A stretch of 64,000 nucleotides of DNA, from positions 62,001 to 126,000 of the forward strand of contig NZ_SRKZ01000003.1 of assembly GCF_004745865.1 (NCBI RefSeq), in the 5' to 3' direction. Under the pieces are notes generated by a model. It was not told the origin of the DNA and made no database searches. It saw nothing but the letters and a program-made list of their open reading frames with translations. Below, piece after piece: positions 1 through 8,373 of the stretch; position 1 is the first letter of the stretch; each line of letters starts with the position of its first letter. The stretch comes from Hymenobacter wooponensis. Lineage in GTDB: Bacteria > Bacteroidota > Bacteroidia > Cytophagales > Hymenobacteraceae. A program made the translations under genes and the position numbers.

Positions 1-520
1 TGTTTATGGTTCTAGTATTTTTTTGGCCAAACTTTACTGCGGCTACTATTCCTCCACGTGCCGCAAGTATTGGTGTGTATTTCGGTAAAAGGAAATTGTA
101 GATATATAACTTGTCGGCTCGCTTCGGTACTATACTATCATTAGAAGTAATGAATGGCAAGGCATACACAACGCTGGAGTCAGGAGTTTGGCCAGAATAA
201 GATCCTAAGTCAAAGCGATATGAGTAGGAATAAGAGTAGCTAGGACCATCAGGTATAAATACAGTTAACAATTGCGGTTTCTCATCTGGTAATACTACTA
301 TTCTAACCGGTAGTGGCACTTTGCAATGCATGAGCTTAAGTTGCGGCTCAAGATGTATTGAGTAGGGTAAGATGTCGTGGTTCTCCCCAAAAATGGCAAT
401 GCTTCCATCTGTGTTTTCCACCTTGAATACTTTGCGAAGTGATGTTTGACACAATGCACATCGGTTAAAGAGCAATAACAAGCTGGCAAATACCGTAGCT
501 AGAGAAAATTTAGTTATCAA
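1..520 (-). CDS. Secreted M23-peptidase-like protein, C-terminus cut by window edge
   Basis: Reading the minus strand from a TTG at 520 gives about 173 uninterrupted residues that run off the left edge. The N-terminus is a plausible signal peptide (basic MITKF followed by a hydrophobic stretch ending ..CALCQ). Later segments 'VVYALPFI' and 'LPKYTPILAARGGIVAAV' resemble the start of Bacteroidota M23 metallopeptidases, where a YxLPY motif is followed by a 'mPxGTPVxAARxGxV' strand. The usual HxxxxD zinc ligands are not visible in the part present, so activity cannot be judged. The start is inferred: no ATG gives the full signal peptide. An alternative is an inactive M23-fold protein. Confidence 0.55.
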   Translation of the reverse strand, partial: MITKFSLATVFASLLLLFNRCALCQTSLRKVFKVENTDGSIAIFGENHDILPYSIHLEPQLKLMHCKVPLPVRIVVLPDEKPQLLTVFIPDGPSYSYSYSYRFDLGSYSGQTPDSSVVYALPFITSNDSIVPKRADKLYIYNFLLPKYTPILAARGGIVAAVKFGQKNTRTIN

Positions 521-562
521 TTGAGTAGATATAAGGGTTTGGTTTATTATTACAAATGTTGG

Positions 563-1540
563 CTAGGCCACTCCCTCGCCTAACACGCTTTCCACCCAGC
601 CTTTGCCCCAGTCCTCCAACTCTTGCGGGCTCCAGATTTGCGGGTAGAAAATGCGGCGCTGAAACTTGGGGGGCAAGTACTTGCGCCAGTTGGTGCCGCC
701 GGTAGCCGCAATGGCATCGGGGTGGCGCTCCAGGTAGCGTACGGCTGACTTGTAATGCATCAGGGGCCAGTTGACGTTTACATTCACATCTAGCTGGCGG
801 AGTTGGCGCAGGAGGCGGGGGTGCTGGCGGTCATCCTCAGGCAAGCGCTGCACCACGGCCCACAGGTTGCGGTCCTGGAAGTGGCGGGCGTGTTCCATGA
901 GCTGAGCCGTATACTTTTCCTCAAACTGTATTAGCGTAAGAGCCTTGGCACCACTTTCTTCCACAGTGGCACCGGCTTTCCAGTAAATGCAGCCTAGTAG
1001 TTCGTCGTGGGCAGCGGCTTCGCCCAACAGGCGGCGCTGCTCCTCAGGCACCAGGTTAGTGAGGCTAGTGCTGGCCAGTTCAATCATGCGGTATTGCACA
1101 CTCTGGAATCCAGAGGCCGGCATCAGGCTCATGCGAAACTGCAGAAACTGCTGCTTATCCATGCCGTCTACCATCACATCGAACGAGTCGATCAGATTCT
1201 CGAAGTAGCGGTTTACGCGGCCCACACGCAATACTACCTCCTGCAGAGTAGGCTCACGCAGGTCGCCAAGTTGCTCGTACTCACATAGACAGAGCTTGAA
1301 GTAGAGCTCCGTAATCTGGTGGTACATGATGAAGATGCGCTCGTCGGGAATCTGGGTGAGGGGCTGCTGTAGGGATAGTAGCGTATCCAGCTTGATATAG
1401 TCCCAGTAGTTAACGTAGTCGGCGTAGTAGAGGCCTTCCAGATAGGCGGCCAGATCTTGGCCGTCGGCGGCGTATTTAGTTTGTAGGCGGCGCAACTGTT
1501 GCCAGACGGCGGGCGAAAATTCCTCTTCGGGTGTGGTCAT
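563..1540 (-). CDS. kynA: Tryptophan 2,3-dioxygenase
   Basis: 325 residues. The enzyme opens the indole ring of L-tryptophan with O2 to give N-formylkynurenine, the first step of the kynurenine pathway, using haem b in the cytoplasm. Family blocks are clear: 'FIMYHQITELYFK' (active-site His and substrate region), 'GFQSVQYRMIE', and a C-terminal 'MHYKSAVRYL' with the proximal haem His, followed by 'ATGGTNWRKYL', which corresponds to the substrate-binding GTGGS loop. I start at the ATG at 1540; a 17-residue upstream extension is possible but rich in Pro/Ser and unlike the family. The stop codon lies inside the recurrent GTGGCCTAG motif. No other kynurenine gene is adjacent. Confidence 0.9.
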   Translation of the reverse strand: MTTPEEEFSPAVWQQLRRLQTKYAADGQDLAAYLEGLYYADYVNYWDYIKLDTLLSLQQPLTQIPDERIFIMYHQITELYFKLCLCEYEQLGDLREPTLQEVVLRVGRVNRYFENLIDSFDVMVDGMDKQQFLQFRMSLMPASGFQSVQYRMIELASTSLTNLVPEEQRRLLGEAAAHDELLGCIYWKAGATVEESGAKALTLIQFEEKYTAQLMEHARHFQDRNLWAVVQRLPEDDRQHPRLLRQLRQLDVNVNVNWPLMHYKSAVRYLERHPDAIAATGGTNWRKYLPPKFQRRIFYPQIWSPQELEDWGKGWVESVLGEGVA

Positions 1541-1811
1541 GCGTAGGAAGGTGGAAAGGGAGGGCAAACAAAACGACGGGGTGGGCTGCAAAGAACGAAA
1601 AACCCGCTGAATGGTGTGGCTTCTCTTAGAGTTGACCTAATCTGGTAGAGATAAGTAATAGGAGTGGGGCAGCCAACAAGAGCCGTTCCTAGGACAGTAG
1701 TGGCAACACACAATCCGCAAGGCTGAGCCTGTATCTACTACCATTCACGGGGTTCTGCCCCTGATTTTACTACTTCCGTAAGGAGCTACTGGGCTGAATC
1801 GGGTAAACTTA

Positions 1812-1819
1812 TACCTTTA
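1812..1819 (+). promoter_or_regulatory. Possible Bacteroidota -7 box upstream of sdaAB
   Basis: TACCTTTA differs by one base from the Bacteroidota consensus TAnnTTTG and ends 8 nt before the start codon at 1828. No clear -33 TTG is visible, and so short a leader would be unusual. Suggestive only. Confidence 0.3.
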
Positions 1820-1827
1820 CCACGTTT

Positions 1828-2508
1828 ATGGCCGAGAAAAGCAGCATTTTCGATATGATCGGCCCGGTAATGATCGGGCCGAGTTCCTCGCACACGGCGG
1901 GGGTAGTGCGCATTGCGCGCGCCGCAATCCGCATCCTGGGCTCGATTCCGACCCACGCGACGATTACTTTTTACAACTCGTTTGCCCGCACCTACGAAGG
2001 GCACGGCTCCGACCGCGCCATTGTGGCTGGCCTGCTGGGCATGCCCACCGACGATGTGCGCATCCGTGAAGCGTTTGATCACGCCAAGGAAAGTGGCCTA
2101 CAGTACACTTTTCAGAGCGTCGGCAATGCCTCAACCATGCACCCCAACACGATTAAGCTCCAACTGCGTGATGAGCGCGCAGGCACAGCCGTTGAGGTCA
2201 TTGGCCAGAGCCGGGGCGGCGGCGTTATTCGGATTGTGGAGGTAGATGGTTTTCCAGCCGATTTTTCCGCTTCTCTGCATACCCTTATTATTGATGCCGA
2301 CGACGTGCCGGGCTCTATTGCCTTCATTGCGTCCGTCATCGCCCACGACGAGTGTAACATCGCTACCATGTTCGTGTCGCGGAAGGGCAAAAACGATGCA
2401 GCTCGGCAGTTCATCGAAGTAGATTCTAGCCTGAGGGATATTACTCTAGAATATCTGCGGCAGCTGCGGTGGGTGCACCGGGTAACGTACATTCCTACCA
2501 TTGATTAA
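1828..2508 (+). CDS. sdaAB: L-serine dehydratase, iron-sulfur type, beta subunit
   Basis: 226 residues. Together with an alpha subunit it deaminates L-serine to pyruvate and ammonia using a [4Fe-4S] cluster. The N-terminal 'MIGPSSSHTAGVVRIA' is the signature of the beta subunit. A C-terminal ACT-like region (about residues 145-220, with 'DVPGSIAFIASVIAHDECNI') is typical of the serine-sensing domain. The alpha subunit is not next door: the following gene is an efflux protein, so the two subunits must be encoded apart. The ATG at 1828 gives the family's normal N-terminus. Confidence 0.9.
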   Translation: MAEKSSIFDMIGPVMIGPSSSHTAGVVRIARAAIRILGSIPTHATITFYNSFARTYEGHGSDRAIVAGLLGMPTDDVRIREAFDHAKESGLQYTFQSVGNASTMHPNTIKLQLRDERAGTAVEVIGQSRGGGVIRIVEVDGFPADFSASLHTLIIDADDVPGSIAFIASVIAHDECNIATMFVSRKGKNDAARQFIEVDSSLRDITLEYLRQLRWVHRVTYIPTID

Positions 2509-2607
2509 AGCCAGCCCACGCTAGCGGTAAAAATTATCTGATTGAAGGTTGATTTCGGTCGATTGGTTGATTTTGCTCCCGCCCTGGCCACCTTATCCGA
2601 TACCTTA

Positions 2608-2621
2608 GTGGCCTAGGCCAC
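2608..2621. repeat. 14-bp palindrome GTGGCCTAGGCCAC, host intergenic motif
   Basis: A perfect palindrome between sdaAB and the tolC-like gene. The same 14-mer recurs at 57462-57475, and its 9-base half (GTGGCCTAG or CTAGGCCAC) occurs at about ten further host sites. See findings. Confidence 0.8.
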
Positions 2622-2672
2622 TCGCTATAACTCTTAACCCTGTTTTCTGAAGGCAGGTAAGCAATACACTGT

Positions 2673-4181
2673 ATGAAGCGTTTCTACTGGTTGTTACCCA
2701 TCTCGGTCGGACTGCTGGCGACTCCGGTTGCGGCCCAAACTACTGCGCCCAATCAGCCGCCGGCGGGTAGCTTAACAGCGGCGGCACCTGCTGGCCCATT
2801 TACGTTGCAGCGCGCCATCGACTACGCCCTGCAAAACAACCTGACGGTACGGCAGCAGCAACTGACATCGGAGCTGCAAAACGCCACGTTGCGCCAGAGC
2901 CGGGCGGCACTGCTGCCTTCAGCAAACCTATCGGGTACGCAAGCCTGGAACTACGGCACCAGCCTTGACCCGCTGACTAACGACTTCGTCAGCCAGACAA
3001 TTCGCTCAAACAACTTCTCAGCTAACTCCCAAGTAACTCTGTTTTCGGGCTTCCAACTGCGCAATACGGTAAAGCGGAACGCACTTGACTCTGAAGCCAG
3101 CAATCTGGACATTGAAAAGTCGCGCAACGATTTAGCGCTGAACGTGGCCTCGGCCTTTTTGCAATTGGTGCTGGCCGAAGAGCTAGTGCGCACCAATGAG
3201 GTGCGCGTGAACAGCACCGTTCAGCAGGTAGAGCGCACGCAGAAACTGTTAAGGGCGGGCTCAATTCCAGAGAGTAATCTGCTGGATATTCAGGCTCAGC
3301 AAGCCTCTGATGAGGTAAACTTGATTTCTGCTCAAAACCAGCGCGACCTAGCCCGTCTTACACTCACGCAGCTGCTCAACCTGCCTTCCCCGGCCGGCTT
3401 CCAGATTGAAGTGCCGGTGCTAGCTGACCCCGATGATCAGCCCCTGCTGGCGGCCGACCCCGATGGTACGTACCAAACTGCTCAGGGCCTGCTGCCAGAA
3501 ATTAAGGCCGCCGATCTGCGGGTGCGCTCGGCTCAGCGGAGCCTCGATATAGCCCGCGGCGGATACTATCCCCGTCTGGCATTTGGAGCCGGTATTTTCA
3601 CCGGTTTCTCGTCCTCAAGACTAGCCCGCGTGTTCAACGGCGATTCAACCAGCGCCGTGCAGGTACCCGTGTTTCAGTCGGGACTCAGCGGGCAACCGAT
3701 TCCGTCGCAGTACTTCCTGCTGCAGCCGAAACAGGCTATTCCCGAACTATTGCCTTCTCGGTTTTCTCAGCAGCTGAAAGATAACCTTGGTAAAAGCCTG
3801 CAGTTCTCTCTGCAAATCCCCATTCTCAATGGTCTTCAGACGCGCACCAGCGTGCAGCGGGCCCAGATCAACATTCAGCAGCAGGAGCTGAGAGCCGCGC
3901 AAACCCGCCTGACGCTGCAGCAGAACATTCAGCAGGCCTACGCTGATGCCATTGCCGCGCAACGGCGCTACCTGTCCTCGCGTCGGCAAACCGAAGCGCT
4001 GACTGCGGCCTACCGTAACGCCGAAATTCGCTTTAACAATGGTTTGCTAAACGGTACGGAGTTTAACATTGCTAAAAATAACCTTACTGCGGCTGAGTCG
4101 ACGATGATTCAGGCGAAGTATGAGTTTATCTTCCGCCGCAAGGTGCTTGACTTCTATCAGGGCCGACCCATTGCCTTGTAG
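2673..4181 (+). CDS. TolC-family outer membrane efflux protein
   Basis: 502 residues. A signal peptide (MKRFYWLLPIS.. to VAAQ) precedes two repeats of the outer-membrane efflux family, each beginning with a helix pair; the first opens 'FTLQRAIDYALQNNLTV'. Long Gln/Ala-rich helices (for example near residue 400, 'INIQQQELRAAQTRLTLQQN') match the alpha-barrel channel of TolC. It should form the trimeric outer-membrane exit duct for a tripartite pump. The adaptor gene follows after 145 bp on the same strand and the two are probably co-transcribed. The inner-membrane transporter is not encoded next to them. Confidence 0.9.
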   Translation: MKRFYWLLPISVGLLATPVAAQTTAPNQPPAGSLTAAAPAGPFTLQRAIDYALQNNLTVRQQQLTSELQNATLRQSRAALLPSANLSGTQAWNYGTSLDPLTNDFVSQTIRSNNFSANSQVTLFSGFQLRNTVKRNALDSEASNLDIEKSRNDLALNVASAFLQLVLAEELVRTNEVRVNSTVQQVERTQKLLRAGSIPESNLLDIQAQQASDEVNLISAQNQRDLARLTLTQLLNLPSPAGFQIEVPVLADPDDQPLLAADPDGTYQTAQGLLPEIKAADLRVRSAQRSLDIARGGYYPRLAFGAGIFTGFSSSRLARVFNGDSTSAVQVPVFQSGLSGQPIPSQYFLLQPKQAIPELLPSRFSQQLKDNLGKSLQFSLQIPILNGLQTRTSVQRAQINIQQQELRAAQTRLTLQQNIQQAYADAIAAQRRYLSSRRQTEALTAAYRNAEIRFNNGLLNGTEFNIAKNNLTAAESTMIQAKYEFIFRRKVLDFYQGRPIAL

Positions 4182-4326
4182 TGGCTTAGCATCTGCCTCA
4201 AGAGAGGAATCGTATCAAGCACTTTTCTTTCGTAAAGCCTTTGCTAACTAAGCGTTTGGTAGCTTTAATTAAACCCAGGCTTTAGCTTATCACACCCTAC
4301 GTTTCTAACACCCCAATAAACCATAG

Positions 4327-5736
4327 ATGAAAAATAACCGCGTACTGTACATTCTGCTGGCCGTAGTGGTGCTACTGCTGGTTGGCTTTGTGGTGGCGAA
4401 AAAGCAGGGGCTAATTGGCAAGCCCGCTGGCACGGAGGTGCTAGCCGTAAAAGCTAGCCCAAAGACCATTGTTGAAACGGTAAGCGCTTCGGGAAAGGTG
4501 CAGCCCGAGACTGAAGTGAAAATCTCGCCCGACGTATCAGGAGAAATCATTGAACTGTACGTGGAGGAGGGTGACTCCGTGAAAAAAGGACAACTGTTGC
4601 TGCGCATCCGCCCCGATAACTACCAAGCCATGGTGAATATGCAGTCGGCCTCGGTAGGTACTCAGCGTGCCAACGTGGCCCAGACCCAGGCACGTTTGCA
4701 GCAGTTGCTGGCCAACGCCAAGCAAACCGAGCTTACTTATCGCCGCAACGCTTCGCTTTACAAGCAGAAGGTAATTTCACAGGCTGATTTTGAAGCCAGC
4801 AAAGCAGCCTATGATGCTTCCCAGGAGGAAATTAATTCGGCTCGCCAAAGCATTCGGGGGGCTCAGAGCAACGTGCAAAGCGCACAAGCATCCCTGGAGG
4901 AGGCGCGTAAGAACCTCAACAAGACTACCATCTACGCACCCGTAAGCGGTACCGTCAGCAAGCTCAACGTGAAGAAGGGTGAGCGTGTAGTTGGCACCTC
5001 ACAGATGGCGGGTACGGAAATCATGCGCATTGCCAACCTCAACAACATGGAGGTGCGGGTGAGCGTGAACGAAAACGACATTATCAACGTGAGCCTCGGC
5101 GACTCTGCCGACGTGGAAGTTGATAGCTATGCTAGTAAGAACCAGAAGTTCCGGGGCATTGTCACCAGCATTGCAAATACCGCCAAGGATGCCCTCACGG
5201 CTGAAGCAGTAACGGAGTTTGAAGTACGTATTCGCTTGCTGCCTGCCTCATATCAGCAACTGTTACGCTCCGAAAAGGGCCGTGCAGTAGTGCCTTTCCG
5301 CCCGGGTATGACTGCATCCGTGGACATCATCACGGAGCGCAAAGCCAATGTGCTGGCGGTACCGCTAATGGCCGTAACTACCCGCTCGGATAGCACGAAG
5401 ACCGAAGATGCAGATGGGAAGGGTACGCCAGCAGTGCGGGTGAGCCGTGGCGGTTCCGCTTCGGAAACCGACAACACTGCGAAAAGCAATGAACCGGTGG
5501 AGCAGGTGGTGTTCCTGATCCGGAACGGCAAAGCAGTGATGGCCCCCGTGAAAACAGGTATTAGCGACCGTAACAATATGGAGATACTGAGTGGTATTCA
5601 GGCCGGCGACGAGCTGGTGAGCGGTCCGTACCGCGTGGTGTCTAAAACCCTAAAGGATGGCGCTCCAGTAGTTATTAAAGACGAGAAGTCCCTAGACAAG
5701 TCGGCGCTGAAGGAGGATGCCGACGAAAGTAAATAG
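4327..5736 (+). CDS. HlyD/MacA-type periplasmic efflux adaptor subunit
   Basis: 469 residues. It links an inner-membrane pump to the TolC-like duct encoded upstream. An N-terminal membrane anchor (about residues 5-24) is followed by the first half of a lipoyl domain ('KVQPETEVKISPDVSGEI'), a long coiled-coil hairpin (about 90-195, rich in Q/A/E), the second lipoyl half ('TIYAPVSGTVSKLNVKKGE'), then beta-barrel and membrane-proximal domains. A low-complexity Ser/Asp/Thr-rich insert sits near residues 355-395 and the tail is acidic. It resembles MacA adaptors of ABC exporters, but no ABC gene is adjacent, so the partner is unknown. An intrinsic terminator follows. Confidence 0.9.
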   Translation: MKNNRVLYILLAVVVLLLVGFVVAKKQGLIGKPAGTEVLAVKASPKTIVETVSASGKVQPETEVKISPDVSGEIIELYVEEGDSVKKGQLLLRIRPDNYQAMVNMQSASVGTQRANVAQTQARLQQLLANAKQTELTYRRNASLYKQKVISQADFEASKAAYDASQEEINSARQSIRGAQSNVQSAQASLEEARKNLNKTTIYAPVSGTVSKLNVKKGERVVGTSQMAGTEIMRIANLNNMEVRVSVNENDIINVSLGDSADVEVDSYASKNQKFRGIVTSIANTAKDALTAEAVTEFEVRIRLLPASYQQLLRSEKGRAVVPFRPGMTASVDIITERKANVLAVPLMAVTTRSDSTKTEDADGKGTPAVRVSRGGSASETDNTAKSNEPVEQVVFLIRNGKAVMAPVKTGISDRNNMEILSGIQAGDELVSGPYRVVSKTLKDGAPVVIKDEKSLDKSALKEDADESK

Positions 5737-5787
5737 GCTTTCTGTATCTGAAGCATTCATCTGAGTGCTTGTGTGCTAGGCCACGAA

Positions 5788-5833
5788 GAGAGGCTGCCAG
5801 TGCTGTATGCAAAGGCGGCCTCTCGTTTTTTTT
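5788..5833 (+). terminator. Intrinsic terminator after the efflux pair
   Basis: GAGAGGC..GCC pairs with GGC..GCCTCTC across a 15-nt loop and is followed by eight T residues, downstream of the adaptor gene. Confidence 0.85.
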
Positions 5834-5973
5834 AGCTAAGATTGAAGCATAAGCACTGCCAATTAGACTTGTTCCGGCCCTGACGGCTACTAGGCCTATC
5901 AACCTGTGAAGGCTGCTAGGCTTAGGTTGGTAGGGGTGCTGCTTAGATTACCACTTTATTATTCGAACTCAGC

Positions 5974-6963
5974 TTGGAAAAAATTGCCATGCTCGGCGGC
6001 GGCTCCTGGGCCACTGCTCTTACCAAGATACTATCCGAAAACGGCGCTCGTGTCGATTGGTGGATGCGCAGTAAAGACGACGTGCAGCATTTGCTACGCA
6101 CACGCCATAATCCGCGGTATCTCTCATCGGTGGCGCTAGATTTAGCTCGGGTACACCCAACTACCAACCTTGATGATGCCGTGCGCGAAGCCGACTGGTT
6201 GGTGCTGGCTGTGCCCGCTGCTTTTGTGCAAAGCACCCTTGATAAGCTAGACCGAGATTCGCTGAAACACAAGCGTATTATCTCCGCCATCAAGGGCATG
6301 ATTCCGGGTAAGAACGTGCTGGTGACTGACTACGTAGCCGAGCGGTTTCGTTTGCCGCATACTCGCTTGGGCGTAGTGGCCGGCCCCTGCCACGCTGAGG
6401 AAGTGGCTCTAGAAAAGCAGAGCTACCTCACCATTGGCTCGCCTGATGCGGAGCTAGCCGAGGAGTTTAGCCGCATGTTGCGCAACCGCTACGTGAAGGC
6501 CAATGCTGCCCAAGACCTTGACGGTATTGAGTACTGTGCCGTTATGAAGAACATTATCGCCCTGACCTGTGGTATTGCTCATGGACTAGGTTATGGCGAT
6601 AACTTCCAGGCCGTGCTAGTTTCAAATGCCGTGCAGGAAATGCGCCGCTTTGTTCATGCTCTAAATCCGCAGCCGCGCGACCTTTCGGGGTCCGCCTATC
6701 TCGGCGACTTACTCGTGACGGCTTATTCGCAATTCTCGCGCAACCGCACGTTCGGGAGCATGGTGGGCCGGGGCTACAGCGTGAAGTCGGCGCAAATGGA
6801 AATGAATATGGTGGCAGAAGGTTATTATGCCGTAAAAAGCATTTACGAACTCAACAAAAAGCTGCAGGTATCAATGCCTATTACCTCTGCCGCCTACCAC
6901 GTGCTGTATGAGAAGATTTCACCGGTGGTGGAGATTGAACTGCTGAAAGAGAAGTTTAAGTAG
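5974..6963 (+). CDS. gpsA: NAD(P)H-dependent glycerol-3-phosphate dehydrogenase
   Basis: 329 residues. The enzyme reduces dihydroxyacetone phosphate to sn-glycerol 3-phosphate for phospholipid synthesis. The N-terminal 'MLGGGSWATALTKIL' is the nucleotide-binding loop. 'ISAIKGM', 'VAGPCHAEEV' and 'YCAVMKNIIALTCGIAHGL' (with the catalytic Lys) are the standard GpsA blocks. The start codon is TTG at 5974; the next ATG would remove the first strand of the Rossmann fold, so TTG is well supported. It stands alone on the + strand. Confidence 0.92.
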   Translation: MEKIAMLGGGSWATALTKILSENGARVDWWMRSKDDVQHLLRTRHNPRYLSSVALDLARVHPTTNLDDAVREADWLVLAVPAAFVQSTLDKLDRDSLKHKRIISAIKGMIPGKNVLVTDYVAERFRLPHTRLGVVAGPCHAEEVALEKQSYLTIGSPDAELAEEFSRMLRNRYVKANAAQDLDGIEYCAVMKNIIALTCGIAHGLGYGDNFQAVLVSNAVQEMRRFVHALNPQPRDLSGSAYLGDLLVTAYSQFSRNRTFGSMVGRGYSVKSAQMEMNMVAEGYYAVKSIYELNKKLQVSMPITSAAYHVLYEKISPVVEIELLKEKFK

Positions 6964-7101
6964 CGAAGCAAATGCTCACACCGAAACTGGGAAATTGCTT
7001 GCAATCTTACTTGAGGCTCATTAGGAGAGAATACTGGCCTAGCAGAACAAAACAGCCGGTATCTCGTCTGCTATCAATATCTCTCATTTAACAGATACCG
7101 C

Positions 7102-7491
7102 ATGGCAACCTGGGGCTACTATAACTTTGACAACGATGCTGCTGCCGATTTTTCGGCCAAATTCCGCGATACGCACAGTCTAGGCCTGCTCAGGGAAGCC
7201 TTAGCTGATATTGGCGCAACTGAAGCTGTAGAGGCTCAAACAGCCCAGGAAGCGTTAGCGGCTGCAGAAATTGTAGCCGCGCTCCTAGGCAAGCCAGGCC
7301 GCGACCTGCCCGCTGACCTATTGCCTATTACAGTGCAACTCACTCCCGAAGAAGCTCCCATGTTTCAGCAACTAGCCCGCGAGGCTGTGCAAGCAGTAAC
7401 CAAGCAATCGGCCCTGCTAGCTCATTGGGGGCAGGGCGAAAATGCTCAAGACTGGCAACAGCTGCAACAAGAGCTCCTCGACCGGTTATAG
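7102..7491 (+). CDS. DUF4259 domain protein
   Basis: 129 residues. The N-terminus 'MATWGYYNFDNDAAADF' is the hallmark of the DUF4259 family. The rest is helical and acidic, with 'AQEALAAAEIVAALLGKPG' in the middle. No function is established for the family. A paralogue with the same block order lies at 57012-57407. The following transporter gene starts 18 bp downstream, so the two may be co-transcribed. Confidence 0.8.
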   Translation: MATWGYYNFDNDAAADFSAKFRDTHSLGLLREALADIGATEAVEAQTAQEALAAAEIVAALLGKPGRDLPADLLPITVQLTPEEAPMFQQLAREAVQAVTKQSALLAHWGQGENAQDWQQLQQELLDRL

Positions 7492-7508
7492 TAACGGTTC
7501 TAATTTCT

Positions 7509-7937
7509 ATGCACTGGCTACTTCTTGCCTTACTTACGGCGCTCTGCTTAGCGCTCTATAACTTCTTCATCAAGCTGGCAGCTGGCCATATTTCGGCGGC
7601 GGCAGGTGCTGTTATTTTGCAACTGGTGGCCGCTGGCCTTGGAAGCCTGTGGCTCGTTTGGCTGAGGCTAAAGGGACAGCCCCTTGCCTTAAGTGGCACG
7701 GGAGTGGGGCTGGCTATGCTAGCAGGAGCAGGGGTTGGCCTGGCCGAAATCTTGACGTTCGTAGTATTTGGGCGAGGAGTGCCTTCTTCCGTGGGTACGC
7801 CGGTTATTGTGGGCGGCTCCGTACTGCTCACGGCCGTGCTAGGCTTGGTGGTATTACGTGAGGCGTTGTCTTGGTCGCAAGCGCTAGGCCTAGCAAGCAT
7901 TGTAGTAGGTATAGCCTTGTTAGCGCGCGGACATTAG
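7509..7937 (+). CDS. EamA/DMT-type small membrane transporter
   Basis: 142 residues with five or so hydrophobic helices and almost no soluble part. It begins 'MHWLLLALLTALCLALYN' and contains 'GVPSSVGTPVIVGGSVLLTAVLG' style helices and 'GLASIVVGIALL' near the end, as in one repeat of the drug/metabolite transporter superfamily. A single-repeat protein would have to dimerise, as EmrE-like proteins do. The ATG at 7509 is chosen because the in-frame upstream part lies inside the previous gene. Substrate unknown. Confidence 0.75.
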   Translation: MHWLLLALLTALCLALYNFFIKLAAGHISAAAGAVILQLVAAGLGSLWLVWLRLKGQPLALSGTGVGLAMLAGAGVGLAEILTFVVFGRGVPSSVGTPVIVGGSVLLTAVLGLVVLREALSWSQALGLASIVVGIALLARGH

Positions 7938-7999
7938 AGACACTTGTAATAGGCCTAGACGCGTCACCTATACCTGTAGTAGCTCTTACCTACTAGGTA

Positions 8000-8043
8000 C
8001 AAATGCGCAAGCCGGAAAACTGGTTTTCCGGCTTGCGCATTTG
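8000..8043. terminator. Bidirectional terminator-type hairpin
   Basis: Two perfect 21-nt arms (CAAATGCGCAAGCCGGAAAA.. and its complement) flank a 2-nt spacer, between the convergent transporter and histidine kinase genes. There is no long T-run, so it is called from its position and length. Confidence 0.65.
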
Positions 8044-8373
8044 GTTGTGGAAAGGGGACGGTTGAAGTCAGGAAGCAGAAGCTAGCCTGACCGGAGGGTG
8101 ATACAAAAGTGCAGCGGATCTTGCCCATAGCCAAGGCCAACTAGGAGCAATTTGTGACATGGAAATTATGACTCATGTACCCACTATTTCAAGAAGAGTA
8201 GCCGCTCCATTAGCTTGAAACAGATGCATACTGTTCTCAACCCTGCCCAATGTTGGTGAAATGTGACATATGGGTGAGTGCAGTATTTTTTACTCCTATA
8301 GGTTTAGGAAACCCAACTGTCCCAATAGTGTCTTAGCTTGAACTTGGTAGAAAAGAAGTATCAGCGTTGGGTT
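8044..8373. other. Intergenic region, no gene seen
   Basis: About 330 bp between the hairpin and the kinase stop codon. No convincing reading frame or RNA gene was seen. The kinase stop codon at 8374 lies in CTAGGCCAC. Confidence 0.5.

Noticed and set aside
298..489. 63-codon minus-strand frame
   Set aside because: The neighbouring frame encodes a signal peptide and an M23-like domain continuous to the window edge.
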